Positions 1-8,138 of a stretch of DNA of 64,000 nt are shown here, piece by piece. The notes beneath the pieces are model-generated. The model was not told the origin of the DNA. It did no database searches and saw nothing but the letters and a program-made list of their open reading frames with translations. The DNA lies in assembly GCA_963839725.1 (NCBI GenBank), contig CAWIWT010000021.1:183555-247554 (forward strand). The letters run 5' to 3'. Positions within the stretch are counted from its first letter, which is position 1; every line of letters starts with the position of its first letter. The stretch comes from Kumtagia sp963839725 (GTDB taxonomy: Bacteria; Pseudomonadota; Alphaproteobacteria; Rhizobiales; Rhizobiaceae). A program made the position numbers and the translations under genes.

Positions 1-1349
1 TCCACGCCCTGCGCAGCGGTAATCGCCTCGATGCCGATGATGCCGGCAAGGTTCGCCGTCATCTGCAACAGCCGCCGCGCTCCATGGCAGGCCATCGAAA
101 CATGGTCTTCCTGATTGGCAGAGGTGGGCGTCGAATCGACCGATGCCGGATGCGACATCTGCTTGTTTTCGGACATCAAGGCAGCGGAGGTGACTTCAGC
201 GATCATCAGTCCGGAGTTCAGTCCGGGCTTCTTGGCGAGGAACGCCGGCAGGCCGAAGGAAAGCGCCGGATCGACAAGCAGCGCTATGCGGCGTTGGGCG
301 ATTGCGCCAATCTCACACACTGCGATTGCGATCTGATCGGCGGCGAAGGCCACCGGCTCCGCATGGAAATTGCCGCCGGACACCACCGATCCGTCGGTGA
401 GCACCAGCGGGTTGTCGGTGACGGCATTCGCTTCGATCTCCAGCGTTCGCGCCGCCATCCGCAGCACGTCGAGACAAGCGCCGTCCACCTGGGGCTGGCA
501 GCGGATGCAATACGGATCCTGCACGCGCTCGTCGCCTTCCAGATGGCTGTCGCGGATTTCCGAGCCTTTAAGCAGCGCCCGCAGCGATGATGCAGCGTCG
601 ATCTGGCCCTGATGGCCGCGCAGCGTGTGGATTTCAGGATGAAAGGGCGCGGACGAGCCCATCGCGGCGTCGGTCGACAGAGCGCCGGTGATCAAAGCCG
701 ACTGCGCGGCGCGATGCGCGCGGAATAGACCGGCCAGCGCCAGCGCGGTCGAGACCTGCGTGCCATTGATGAGTGCTAGACCTTCTTTTGCGGCCAGCAC
801 AAGCGGCGTGAGACCAGCGCGGGCAAGAGCCGCCTGAGCCGGCATTCGCGCGCCTTCGAAGAAGACGTCGCCGACGCCGATCATCGCTGCCGCCATATGC
901 GCCAGCGGCGCAAGATCGCCAGAGGCGCCGACCGAGCCCTTTTCGGGAATGACCGGCACGATGCCATGCGCCAACATTGCTTCGATCAAAGCAATGGTCT
1001 GGGGCCGCACGCCGGATGCGCCGCGCCCCAGTGAAGCCAGCTTCAGCGCCATGACCAGACGCACGATATCCTGCGCCAGCGGCTCGCCGACGCCGCAGCA
1101 ATGCGACAGGATCAGATTGCGCTGCAGCGTCTCCACGTCGTTGGCGGGAATACGTACGCTGGCGAGCTTTCCGAAGCCGGTGTTGATGCCATAGACCGGA
1201 TCGCCCTTGGCAACGATGGCAGCGATGACGTTGGCCGCTGCGGCCACCTTGTCGCGGCCAGCCGGATCGAGCGACGGCACCGCACCCTCATAAACGCGAC
1301 GCAGTTCATCAAGGCGGATCGCGCCCGGGTTCAGAACGATAATGGTCAT
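1..1349 (-). CDS. hutH: Histidine ammonia-lyase (3' end beyond window)
   Basis: HutH removes ammonia from L-histidine to give urocanate, the first step of histidine degradation in the cytoplasm. About 449 codons are visible and the C-terminal 60 or so lie off the left edge. The translation contains the tripeptide Ala-Ser-Gly at about residues 142-144 within GSVGASGDLAPLAH, which cyclises into the MIO electrophile, and the upstream GINTGFGKLA motif. The ATG at 1349 overlaps the hutI stop (ATGA), so the two are probably translationally coupled. The reading frame is intact throughout the visible part. Confidence 0.96.
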   Translation of the reverse strand, partial: MTIIVLNPGAIRLDELRRVYEGAVPSLDPAGRDKVAAAANVIAAIVAKGDPVYGINTGFGKLASVRIPANDVETLQRNLILSHCCGVGEPLAQDIVRLVMALKLASLGRGASGVRPQTIALIEAMLAHGIVPVIPEKGSVGASGDLAPLAHMAAAMIGVGDVFFEGARMPAQAALARAGLTPLVLAAKEGLALINGTQVSTALALAGLFRAHRAAQSALITGALSTDAAMGSSAPFHPEIHTLRGHQGQIDAASSLRALLKGSEIRDSHLEGDERVQDPYCIRCQPQVDGACLDVLRMAARTLEIEANAVTDNPLVLTDGSVVSGGNFHAEPVAFAADQIAIAVCEIGAIAQRRIALLVDPALSFGLPAFLAKKPGLNSGLMIAEVTSAALMSENKQMSHPASVDSTPTSANQEDHVSMACHGARRLLQMTANLAGIIGIEAITAAQGV

Positions 1350-2578
1350 GCGCCTCTCCAGATACGGGCGTGAAGCGGGTTGAAACCCATACGATAGACA
1401 AGTTCGGCCGGGCGCTCGACATCCCAGATGGCAAGGTCCGCCGACTTGCCGGCTTCAAGCGTCCCGGTTTCAGCCGATAGGCCGAGTGCTGCTGCGGCAT
1501 TGCGCGTGACGCCTGTCAGGCATTCCTCGACCGTCATTCCGAACAAGGTCGCCGCCATGTTCATGGTCAAGAGCAGGGACGTCAGCGGGGAAGTGCCGGG
1601 ATTGCAATCGGTGGCGACGGCCATCCTCACACCATGCCTTCGAAACAGCTCGATCGGCGGCTTTTTGGTCTCGCGGATGAAATAGTACGCGCCGGGCAGG
1701 ATGCCCGCGACCGTACCCGCCTTGGCCATCGTTTCCGCGCCACCCTCGTCGGTGTATTCGAGATGGTCGGCTGACAGCGCGCCATACTTCGCGGCAAGAG
1801 CCGCGCCATGCAGGTTGGACAGCTGATCTGCGTGCAGCTTGACCGGCAGGCCAAGCGCCTTCGCCTTGTCGAACACGCGCGCAATCTGTTCCGGCGAGAA
1901 GGCGATGCCTTCGCAAAAGCCATCGACGGCATCCGCCAGCCCCTCGGCGGCAATCGCCGGCAGCATCGCATCTGCGACCTTGGCGATGAAATCGTCCTTG
2001 TCGCCATCGGCTTCTGCGGGCAGCGCATGCGCGCCGAGAAAGGTGGTTTTCACCGAAACCGGCCGCTCGTGCGCCAGCTTGCGCGCAGCACGCAGCGACT
2101 TCGCCTCATTTTCCAGATCGAGCCCGTATCCGGATTTGACCTCGACTGTGGTGACGCCCTCCGCCATCAGCGCGTCAAGCCGTGGCAGGGTTTGCGCGAC
2201 CAGTTCATCTTCGGTCGCGCTGCGCACCGCCTTTACCGATGAGACGATACCGCCCCCTGCCCGCGCCACTTCCTCGTAGGTCGCGCCCGCAAGCCGCATT
2301 TCGAACTCGTTGGCGCGGTTGCCGGCGTGGACAAGATGGGTATGGCAATCGATCAATCCGGGCGTGATCCAGCGGCCCTCGCAATCGATGGTCTCGGCGC
2401 CGGCAGCAGACGCCGGCAGGCCGGATTCGATGCCCGCGTAGACGATCCTGCCGTCCGCCGCGGCGACAGCGCCCCGCTCGACAATACCCATTCCAGGCAC
2501 CGAGGGAGCCATGGTCGCAAGTCGGGCATTGCGCCAAACGCGAAGCTTATGCTCGGCTGCCATTCCTGCGTGGGCCAT
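1346..2578 (-). CDS. hutI: Imidazolonepropionase
   Basis: HutI hydrolyses 4-imidazolone-5-propionate to N-formimino-L-glutamate, the third step of histidine degradation. It belongs to the amidohydrolase superfamily: the metal-binding HTH of DCHTHLVHAGNR follows the first beta strand, HADQ and DHLEY supply further ligands, and ATDCNPGTS is the conserved end of the barrel. I prefer the ATG at 2578, preceded by GGAAAAG; in-frame ATGs also exist at 2596 (416 aa in all) and 2563. A 14-bp HutC-like palindrome lies just upstream. It leads a hutI-hutH unit divergent from hutF-hutC. Confidence 0.95.
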   Translation of the reverse strand: MAHAGMAAEHKLRVWRNARLATMAPSVPGMGIVERGAVAAADGRIVYAGIESGLPASAAGAETIDCEGRWITPGLIDCHTHLVHAGNRANEFEMRLAGATYEEVARAGGGIVSSVKAVRSATEDELVAQTLPRLDALMAEGVTTVEVKSGYGLDLENEAKSLRAARKLAHERPVSVKTTFLGAHALPAEADGDKDDFIAKVADAMLPAIAAEGLADAVDGFCEGIAFSPEQIARVFDKAKALGLPVKLHADQLSNLHGAALAAKYGALSADHLEYTDEGGAETMAKAGTVAGILPGAYYFIRETKKPPIELFRRHGVRMAVATDCNPGTSPLTSLLLTMNMAATLFGMTVEECLTGVTRNAAAALGLSAETGTLEAGKSADLAIWDVERPAELVYRMGFNPLHARIWRGA

Positions 2579-2606
2579 CGTCTTTTCCATTTCCATTGGA
2601 TGCGAA

Positions 2607-2620
2607 TATGTATATACATA
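2607..2620. promoter_or_regulatory. HutC operator (perfect 14-bp palindrome)
   Basis: TATGTATATACATA is a perfect 14-bp palindrome in the divergent hutI/hutF intergenic region, close to the hutI start. GntR-type HutC repressors are known to bind TGTATATACA-like palindromes at hut promoters, and a hutC gene is in the same cluster. Assignment as the operator is inference from motif and position. Confidence 0.75.
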
Positions 2621-2692
2621 ATGAACGACGTTGCAAGCGGTTTGACGACACGCAATGTCGTTTGGAAGGGAGATGCTCGGTGCCTGGTTTCA

Positions 2693-2734
2693 CCCCCTTC
2701 TGTCCTGCCGGACTGTCCGGCAGGACAAGGGGGG
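2693..2734. repeat. Strong intergenic hairpin between hutI and hutF
   Basis: TGTCCTGCCGGA (2701-2712) and TCCGGCAGGACA (2716-2727) form a perfect 12-bp stem around a 3-base loop, extended by C-rich and G-rich flanks (2693-2699 and 2728-2734). There is no U tract, and it sits upstream of hutF rather than after a gene. It resembles the dispersed REP-like palindromes of rhizobial intergenic DNA more than a terminator. Confidence 0.6.
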
Positions 2735-2784
2735 ATGTAGTAGTACCGCAGCACGCTCTTTGGCACTTGTCTGGAGTTCGCCCA

Positions 2785-4141
2785 ATGACCACGCTCTTCG
2801 CAAACCAGGCACTGCTTCCCACCGGCTGGGTGTCGAATGCGCGCGTCATCGCCGAGCGCGGTGTGATCGCATCCGTCGAGCCCAATGCTGCGCCCGCGCC
2901 TGATGACGAACGTGTCGCGATCCTCGTTCCGGCAATGCCGAATGTTCACAGCCATGCCTTTCAGCGCGGCATGGCCGGTCTCGCCGAAACACGCGGCCCG
3001 GGCGACGACAGTTTCTGGAGCTGGCGCGAGGTGATGTACCGCTTCGCGCTGACCATGACGCCGGAACAGGTCGAGTCGGTTGCCGCGCAACTCTATGTGG
3101 AGATGCTGGAAGCCGGATTTGGCCGCGTCGGCGAGTTCCATTATCTGCATCACGACAAGGATGGCAGCCATTACACCAACATCGCCGAGATGGCGGAGCG
3201 CATCGCCGCGGCCGCTGTCGAAACCGGGATCGGTCTGACGCTGCTGCCGGTTTTTTATGCGCATTCAGGCTTCGGCGGCCTTGCGCCGAACCCCGGCCAG
3301 CGACGATTCATCAATGATATCAGTTCATTCGAACGGCTCCTTTCAGCTTGCCGTAAAGCCGTTTCCGCTGTCGATGATGCGGAGGTGGGTGTCGCGCCGC
3401 ACAGCCTGCGCGCGGTGACTCCCGATGAGCTGGCCGCTATGGCGGAACTCGGCAACGCACGGCCCCCTTCATATTCACATCGCCGAGCAGACGCGCGAAG
3501 TCGAGGACTGCATCGCCTGGTCTGGCGCACGGCCAGTGGAGTGGCTGCTCGCCAATGTACCCGTAAGCGACAAATGGTGCCTCATCCATGCCACCCACAT
3601 GACCGGCGACGAGACGGCCGCAATGGCGAAGTCGGGCGCGGTTGCCGGTCTGTGCCCGATCACCGAGGCCAATCTCGGCGACGGCACCTTCCCTGCGCGC
3701 CCATTCACTGCCGATGGCGGCGGTTTCGGCATCGGCTCGGATTCCAACGTGTTGATCGGCGTTTCGGATGAACTGCGGCAACTTGAATATTCGCAGCGCC
3801 TGTCGCACCGCCAGCGCAACGTCATGGCGCCGCCCGGCGGTTCGAATGGCCGAGCGTTGTTCGACGCAGCACTTGCCGGCGGCAATCAAGCCCTGGGCGG
3901 CCGGAAGTCTGGTATTTCCGCGGGCGGCGCTGCAAGTTACGTGTCGCTCGACGAGCATCATCCAGCGATTGCCGGCAAATCGGGCGATGCCATTCTCGAC
4001 GCCTGGATCTTTGCCAACGGCACGAATGTCGACAGTGTCTGGATCGGCGGGCGCAAGCTCGTATCAGGAGGCCGACATATCCGCCGCGAAGCTATTGTGC
4101 AGCGATTCAGAAAAACCATGATCGAGCTCGCGTCGGCTTGA
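2785..4141 (+). CDS. hutF: Formimidoylglutamate deiminase (frameshifted)
   Basis: HutF converts N-formiminoglutamate to N-formylglutamate, so this organism uses the HutF/HutG branch of histidine degradation. The start at 2785 (MTTLFANQALL) has GGAG nine bases upstream. The amidohydrolase metal motif VHSHAFQRG is near residue 54. The frame breaks in a run of five C at 3463-3467; with four C the protein reads through as about 451 aa, the usual family length, with LHIHIAEQ, HATH and GSDSN following. One extra base, either a sequencing error or a recent mutation, explains this. The stop overlaps the region where hutC begins. Confidence 0.9.
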
Positions 4142-4152
4142 TGGAGACCGGG

Positions 4153-4902
4153 ATGACGGCACAGCAAGCTATCGATCTCTCAACAGCGAAGGAAACGCCG
4201 TCGCTGCACCAGCGGATCCTCGCCGATATATCCGAGAAGATCATGTCCGGCGAATGGGCGCCCGGCCACCGCATACCGTTCGAGCACGAGCTTGCCGTCG
4301 AATACAATTGCTCGCGCATGACCGTGAACAAGGCGCTGTCGCAACTGGCGCGCGCCGGGCTGATCGAGCGGCGACGGCGCTCCGGCAGCTTCGTTTTGCA
4401 GCCAAGATCGCAGGCGGCAATCCTTGAAATCCACGACATCAAGGCAGAGGTGCAAGCCCTTGGCCTGCCTTATAGATTCGATCTGATCGAGAAGCGGGTC
4501 AGAAACGACACCGACGATGACCGCGAGCGGCTCGGCCTTTCAGATTCCATCGCGGTCGTCGAACTGACCTGCCTGCATTTCGCCGGCGCGCGCCCGTTCT
4601 GCCATGAGAACCGGCTGATCAATTTGACTGCTGTCCCCGACGCCGAAGATGAAAGCTTTACCGTGATTTCGCCCGGATCGTGGCTGGTTGGCCGCATTCC
4701 GTGGAGCGTTGCCGAACACCGCATCCACGCGAACGGAGCGGATGCGGAGATCGCCGCCGCTCTACGTGTCGCCAAACGCAGTCCATGTCTCGTGGTTGAA
4801 CGCCAAACCTGGACCGCCGACCAGCCGGTGACGCATGTACGTTTCACCTATGCGGGCGACAGCCACACGCTGATCGCCCGTTTCACGCCATCGCAGAGCT
4901 AG
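4153..4902 (+). CDS. hutC: Histidine utilisation repressor, GntR/HutC family
   Basis: This is a GntR-family regulator with an N-terminal winged helix (about residues 15-80, including ILADISEKIMSGEW and SRMTVNKALSQLARAGLIERRRRSGSFV) and a C-terminal UTRA ligand-binding domain. In this family urocanate is the usual inducer. I chose the ATG at 4153 because GGAGA lies six bases upstream; an ATG at 4141 overlaps the hutF stop and is possible. It follows hutF directly, so the repressor is probably in its own regulon, with the palindrome at 2607-2620 as target. Confidence 0.92.
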   Translation: MTAQQAIDLSTAKETPSLHQRILADISEKIMSGEWAPGHRIPFEHELAVEYNCSRMTVNKALSQLARAGLIERRRRSGSFVLQPRSQAAILEIHDIKAEVQALGLPYRFDLIEKRVRNDTDDDRERLGLSDSIAVVELTCLHFAGARPFCHENRLINLTAVPDAEDESFTVISPGSWLVGRIPWSVAEHRIHANGADAEIAAALRVAKRSPCLVVERQTWTADQPVTHVRFTYAGDSHTLIARFTPSQS

Positions 4903-4965
4903 TTCTGGGTAATGCCAGGGTACAGTTTCCTCTTTCCCGCTCGCGCAAGCTCGGCAGCGGCGCGA

Positions 4966-4988
4966 GTTTGCTGCCGGAGATAGCAAAC
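4966..4988. repeat. Small inverted repeat between hutC and ridA
   Basis: GTTTGCT (4966-4972) and AGCAAAC (4982-4988) can pair around a nine-base loop, and ACAGTTT at 4922 can pair with AAACTGT at 4985-4991 as an alternative. It lies between convergent genes, so it may act as a weak bidirectional terminator. No U tract is present. Confidence 0.35.
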
Positions 4989-5006
4989 TGTCCCCGGCAC
5001 CAATCC

Positions 5007-5351
5007 TTAGATTGCCGCGGTAATAATGATTTCGACCTTGTAGTCCGCCGTCGCGAGCTTGGCCTCGCCGGTGGCGCGCGCCGGCGTGTTTCCCTGCGCC
5101 ACCCAAGCATCCCAGACCGCATTCATCTCCTGGAAGGTCGACATGTCGGCCAGCCAGATGATCGCTTGAAGTATCTTCGCCTTGTCGGTGCCGGCCTGCG
5201 CGAGCAACGAGTCGATGGTGGCAAGGATCGACTTGGTCTGCGACGTCACGCTTTCGCCTGGTGCGCCCACCTGGCCAGACAGATAGACGATGTTGCCGTG
5301 GATGACGATATCGCTCATGCGGGGTCCGGTCCCGATCCTGCGAATGCTCAT
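5007..5351 (-). CDS. RidA-family enamine/imine deaminase
   Basis: A 114-residue protein of the RidA/YjgF/UK114 family, which forms trimers and hydrolyses reactive 2-imino or enamine intermediates to ketoacids. Family features are the IVYLSGQVG strand near residue 20, QTKSILATIDSLLAQAG, and the C-terminal YKVEIIITAAI strand. It lies 26 bp downstream of an FAD-dependent oxidoreductase in the same orientation, whose imine product would be a natural substrate. The exact subfamily and substrate cannot be fixed from sequence. Confidence 0.9.
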   Translation of the reverse strand: MSIRRIGTGPRMSDIVIHGNIVYLSGQVGAPGESVTSQTKSILATIDSLLAQAGTDKAKILQAIIWLADMSTFQEMNAVWDAWVAQGNTPARATGEAKLATADYKVEIIITAAI

Positions 5352-5377
5352 ATTGTGTCCTTCCTGATGAATGCGAC

Positions 5378-6505
5378 CTACTCCGGCCGCGAAACGCGAA
5401 AACGATTGGGCGAGAGGGCTGGTACGATGGCTTGCATTTCCGCCGTCAGCGCGGCCTGTCTTATCAACGCTCCGGCAAGCCGTGACAAGCCGGGGGAGGT
5501 CTGGATTCCGTAGCCGCCCTGCCCCGCAAGCCAGAAAAACCCGTCAGCGCTGCGATCGAAGCCGGCCACGGGCGTACGGTCGGCAGCAAAGGTGCGTAAG
5601 CCCGCCCAACTCCGCTCGACATGAGTGACCGGAATAGTCACCGCTTGCTCGAACCGATAAAGACCTTCCGCCAGCACCATATCGTCGGGGAAAGCGTCGT
5701 GCGGTTCGACCGGATCCTGATCGCCCGGTGAGACGAACAGCCTGCCGCCATCGGGCTTGGCGTACCACGTCTCCGCAACGTCGCTGATCAGCGGCCAGCG
5801 GCGAATATCATAGCCTTGCGGCGGCGGCAGCACGGCAATGGAGCGGCGCAGCGGCTGCAGGCCGATCGGCTCCAGCCCAAGCGTTTTGGCAACGGTATCA
5901 GCCCATGCGCCTGCCGCGTTGACGACGATTGGCGCGGAGATCCGATGGTCGCTCGTTTGCAGATGCCATTGCCCACCGGAGCGCTCACCAGAGGCTACAG
6001 CGCTTCCGGTCAGCAATTGCATGCCGCGCGCCTTGGCTGCCTTCAGCCAGCCCTGGTGCAACGCCGCGACGTCGATATCCTGCGCATCCTCCTCGTAGGA
6101 CGCCCCAGCGATGTTTTCCAATCTCAGGATCGGCACAATGGAGACCGCCTCGGTCGGCGAAATCTCGCGCATCCCTTCGCCGTCGGCCAGCAACGTGCGA
6201 TGCTCGTCCAGGCTGTCAGCGTCGGCGACGTTCAGCACGCCGCGCTGCGACAGAAGCGGAAACGGAAAGAGTTCAGGATCGGCACCATGGAAGAGCGGCG
6301 CGCTGGCGCGGCTCAGCGCACGGATGACGGAATTGCCGTAGTTTTGAATGAAGAGCGCCGCCGAGCGGCCGGTCGAATGATAGCCGGGGCGGTCTTCCTG
6401 CTCGACGACCACCACGGAAAAATCGCGCGCCAGGTCCGCCGCAGCCCCGATGCCGGCAATGCCCGCGCCGATAATGACGATATCGGCTTCAATTCGCTCA
6501 ACCAT
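5378..6505 (-). CDS. FAD-dependent oxidoreductase (DAO/DadA-like)
   Basis: About 375 residues of the glycine/D-amino-acid oxidase (DAO) fold. The N-terminal dinucleotide-binding motif IVIIGAGIAGIGAAADL begins about residue 8, followed by the basic stretch EQEDRPGYHSTGRSAA typical of FAD binding; WAGLRTFAADRTPVAG and the near-terminal GQGGYGIQTSPG bind the flavin end. The start at 6505 (MVERIEAD) places the Rossmann motif at the N-terminus. It likely oxidises an amino acid or secondary amine to an imine, which fits the adjacent ridA gene. Substrate unknown. Confidence 0.88.
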   Translation of the reverse strand: MVERIEADIVIIGAGIAGIGAAADLARDFSVVVVEQEDRPGYHSTGRSAALFIQNYGNSVIRALSRASAPLFHGADPELFPFPLLSQRGVLNVADADSLDEHRTLLADGEGMREISPTEAVSIVPILRLENIAGASYEEDAQDIDVAALHQGWLKAAKARGMQLLTGSAVASGERSGGQWHLQTSDHRISAPIVVNAAGAWADTVAKTLGLEPIGLQPLRRSIAVLPPPQGYDIRRWPLISDVAETWYAKPDGGRLFVSPGDQDPVEPHDAFPDDMVLAEGLYRFEQAVTIPVTHVERSWAGLRTFAADRTPVAGFDRSADGFFWLAGQGGYGIQTSPGLSRLAGALIRQAALTAEMQAIVPALSPNRFRVSRPE

Positions 6506-6812
6506 GCCTGCACCGAGATTTCGTAGGAAACTTTCGGAGCTCCGCCTAACGAGGGCCAGGGATAGGTGCAAGGGGCCAGACGGGCAGCCTCCGTTGCTAC
6601 TCCGACGCCTCTCCCACTAGACGCTGACTTTGATTCCTCGCAGCGGAACTTCTCTTTCGACATAGCGCCGGAAGTTGCCAGACTGCATATTCTTGTGGTG
6701 GTGATAGGCCGTCGACGTTTGGAATAGAGCCTCGCAAACCTCTGGGGAGAGGTGCCGAGCCCTGAACTTGTCGAAGGGGCGAGGCGAGAGGGGTTGAAGC
6801 AACAGGCACGCA
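6506..6812. other. Intergenic DNA with degenerate palindromes, no gene called
   Basis: No convincing gene. The stretch 6725-6800 carries CTCTCCCC/GGGGAGAG-type palindromic words common in rhizobial intergenic repeats. A leftward reading frame around 6617-6720 ends in a protein-like tail (FRRYVEREVPLRGIKVSV), which could be the remnant of a lost gene, but nothing supports an intact start. Confidence 0.4.
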
Positions 6813-7199
6813 CCACCGGGAATAGAATCTGGCAACTCTCTCCTCTAACCAATTGAAATGACACCCTTGTCAGCATCTTTGGCAGGAGATTTTATTCCCA
6901 CCAGCACTTTCTCGCGTATTCTCCGCCATAGCAGCTTGCTTGTGGGAACGGGTGTACAACCGGCATCCAGGCAAGTGTGGCACCGGGCCGGCCACGCAAC
7001 GGTTAGCGTGGTTTGGGGTGATCCCCCGCAGCCTAGACCCGGCCCCGGATCAAGCTCGCGAGCCGTTAACTCGGCCGGGTTTGGTTTTGGGGAAGCATGC
7101 CGGCGGCGCATGGCGAAGCGTCACTAAACTATACCTTACAAGGCGCAATGCCATGCGCCGTCTCCCACACCCCAACCCGGGCTTCGAAAGCCGGGGACC
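6813..7199 (+). repeat. 387-bp structured repeat, copy 1
   Basis: This segment recurs in inverted orientation at 49926-50312 with only about three differences by eye. Reading rightward it holds four hairpins: CCACGC/GCGTGG (6992-7011), ACCCGGCC/GGCCGGGT (7037-7080) enclosing GCTCGCGAGC, GGCGCATGGC/GCCATGCGCC (7105-7159), and CCCGG..CTT/AAGCCGGGG (7176-7196). Several frames are open on both strands, as expected for high GC, and none looks like a known protein. It may be a dispersed non-coding element or a structured RNA. Confidence 0.85.
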
Positions 7200-7257
7200 G
7201 TATTCGCGCGCCGCCCTAACGCCGATGCAGGCGCTTGTCTGCAATACCGCAGCGGAA

Positions 7258-7286
7258 TTGACATATGTAATAACATAACATATTCA
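7258..7286 (+). promoter_or_regulatory. azt promoter with Zur-like operator
   Basis: TTGACA at 7258-7263 and TATTCA at 7281-7286 are 17 bp apart, a good sigma-70-type promoter. Between them is TATGT-AATA-ACATA (7264-7277), a palindrome with an ATGT-N4-ACAT core like Zur boxes of alphaproteobacteria. Binding there would block RNA polymerase, which fits zinc repression of the downstream importer. Zur itself is not in the window. Confidence 0.65.
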
Positions 7287-7318
7287 CCTCACCGCAGCGT
7301 CCTTGCCGGCCGGAGCCG

Positions 7319-8137
7319 ATGACACAACCCGCAATCACCTTCCGAGACCTGACGCTGGGCTACAACAGCCACCCTGCCGTGCATCATCTCAATGGCGAGG
7401 TCCGCAAGGGCTCTCTCACGGCGGTCGTCGGCCAGAACGGCTCAGGCAAGTCGACCCTGATGAAGGGTATCGTCGGCGTCCTGAAGCCTATGGCGGGCGC
7501 CTGCACGATCCGGGGCGGTTCGCGCATCGCCTACCTGCCACAACAATCCGAACTCGACCGCAGCTTTCCGGCGCGGGTGGTTGATCTGGTCAGCATGGGG
7601 CTATGGCCCAAGCGCGGCCTGCTCGGCCGTTATTCCAAGCAGGATCGCGAGGCCGTTTCGCATGCGCTGCTTTCGGTCGGCCTCAGCGGCTTCGAAACGC
7701 GGCCGCTCGATACGCTATCCGGCGGGCAATTGCAGCGCGCCTTGTTCGCGCGCGTGTTGGTCCAGGACGCCGATATCATCCTGCTCGATGAGCCGTTCAA
7801 CGCTATCGACGCCAAGACGGTCGGCGACCTGATCGAAGTCATCCATCGCTGGCATGGCGACAATCTCACCGTGATGGTTGTTGCTCACGATCTCGACCTT
7901 GTCCGCCAGCATTTCCCGGAAACGCTGCTTCTTGCGCGCGGCCCGATCGCATGGGGCAAGACCGGCGAGGCGCTCAATCCGGAGAACCTGCTGCGCGCCC
8001 GCCGTTTTGACGAAGCCTGGCACGACGACGCGCCCTGGTGCGAGCCGTCGCCCCACGACCATGCCCATGACGATCACGGCCACACCCATGGCCATCGTCA
8101 CGATCATGCGCATTATGACCATGCGAAGGCCGGCTGA
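7319..8137 (+). CDS. aztA: Zinc ABC transporter ATP-binding protein, AztA-like
   Basis: ATPase of a cluster 9 (Zn/Mn) ABC importer, 272 aa. Walker A GQNGSGKS is at residues 38-45, the signature LSGGQLQRA near 140, Walker B IILLDEP follows, and the switch His is in VVAHDLD. The last 35 residues are rich in His and Asp (HDHAHDDHGHTHGHRHDH), a probable zinc-binding tail. It is first in a three-gene unit with permease and binding protein. MntB/ZnuC-type naming is possible, but the binding protein looks most like AztC. Confidence 0.88.
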   Translation: MTQPAITFRDLTLGYNSHPAVHHLNGEVRKGSLTAVVGQNGSGKSTLMKGIVGVLKPMAGACTIRGGSRIAYLPQQSELDRSFPARVVDLVSMGLWPKRGLLGRYSKQDREAVSHALLSVGLSGFETRPLDTLSGGQLQRALFARVLVQDADIILLDEPFNAIDAKTVGDLIEVIHRWHGDNLTVMVVAHDLDLVRQHFPETLLLARGPIAWGKTGEALNPENLLRARRFDEAWHDDAPWCEPSPHDHAHDDHGHTHGHRHDHAHYDHAKAG

Positions 8138-8138
8138 C

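Noticed and set aside
6858..7127. Reading frames inside the 387-bp repeat (also 49998-50267)
   Set aside because: Several frames are open on both strands and identical between copies only because the DNA is. There is no ribosome site, no family and the hairpins fit a non-coding element better.
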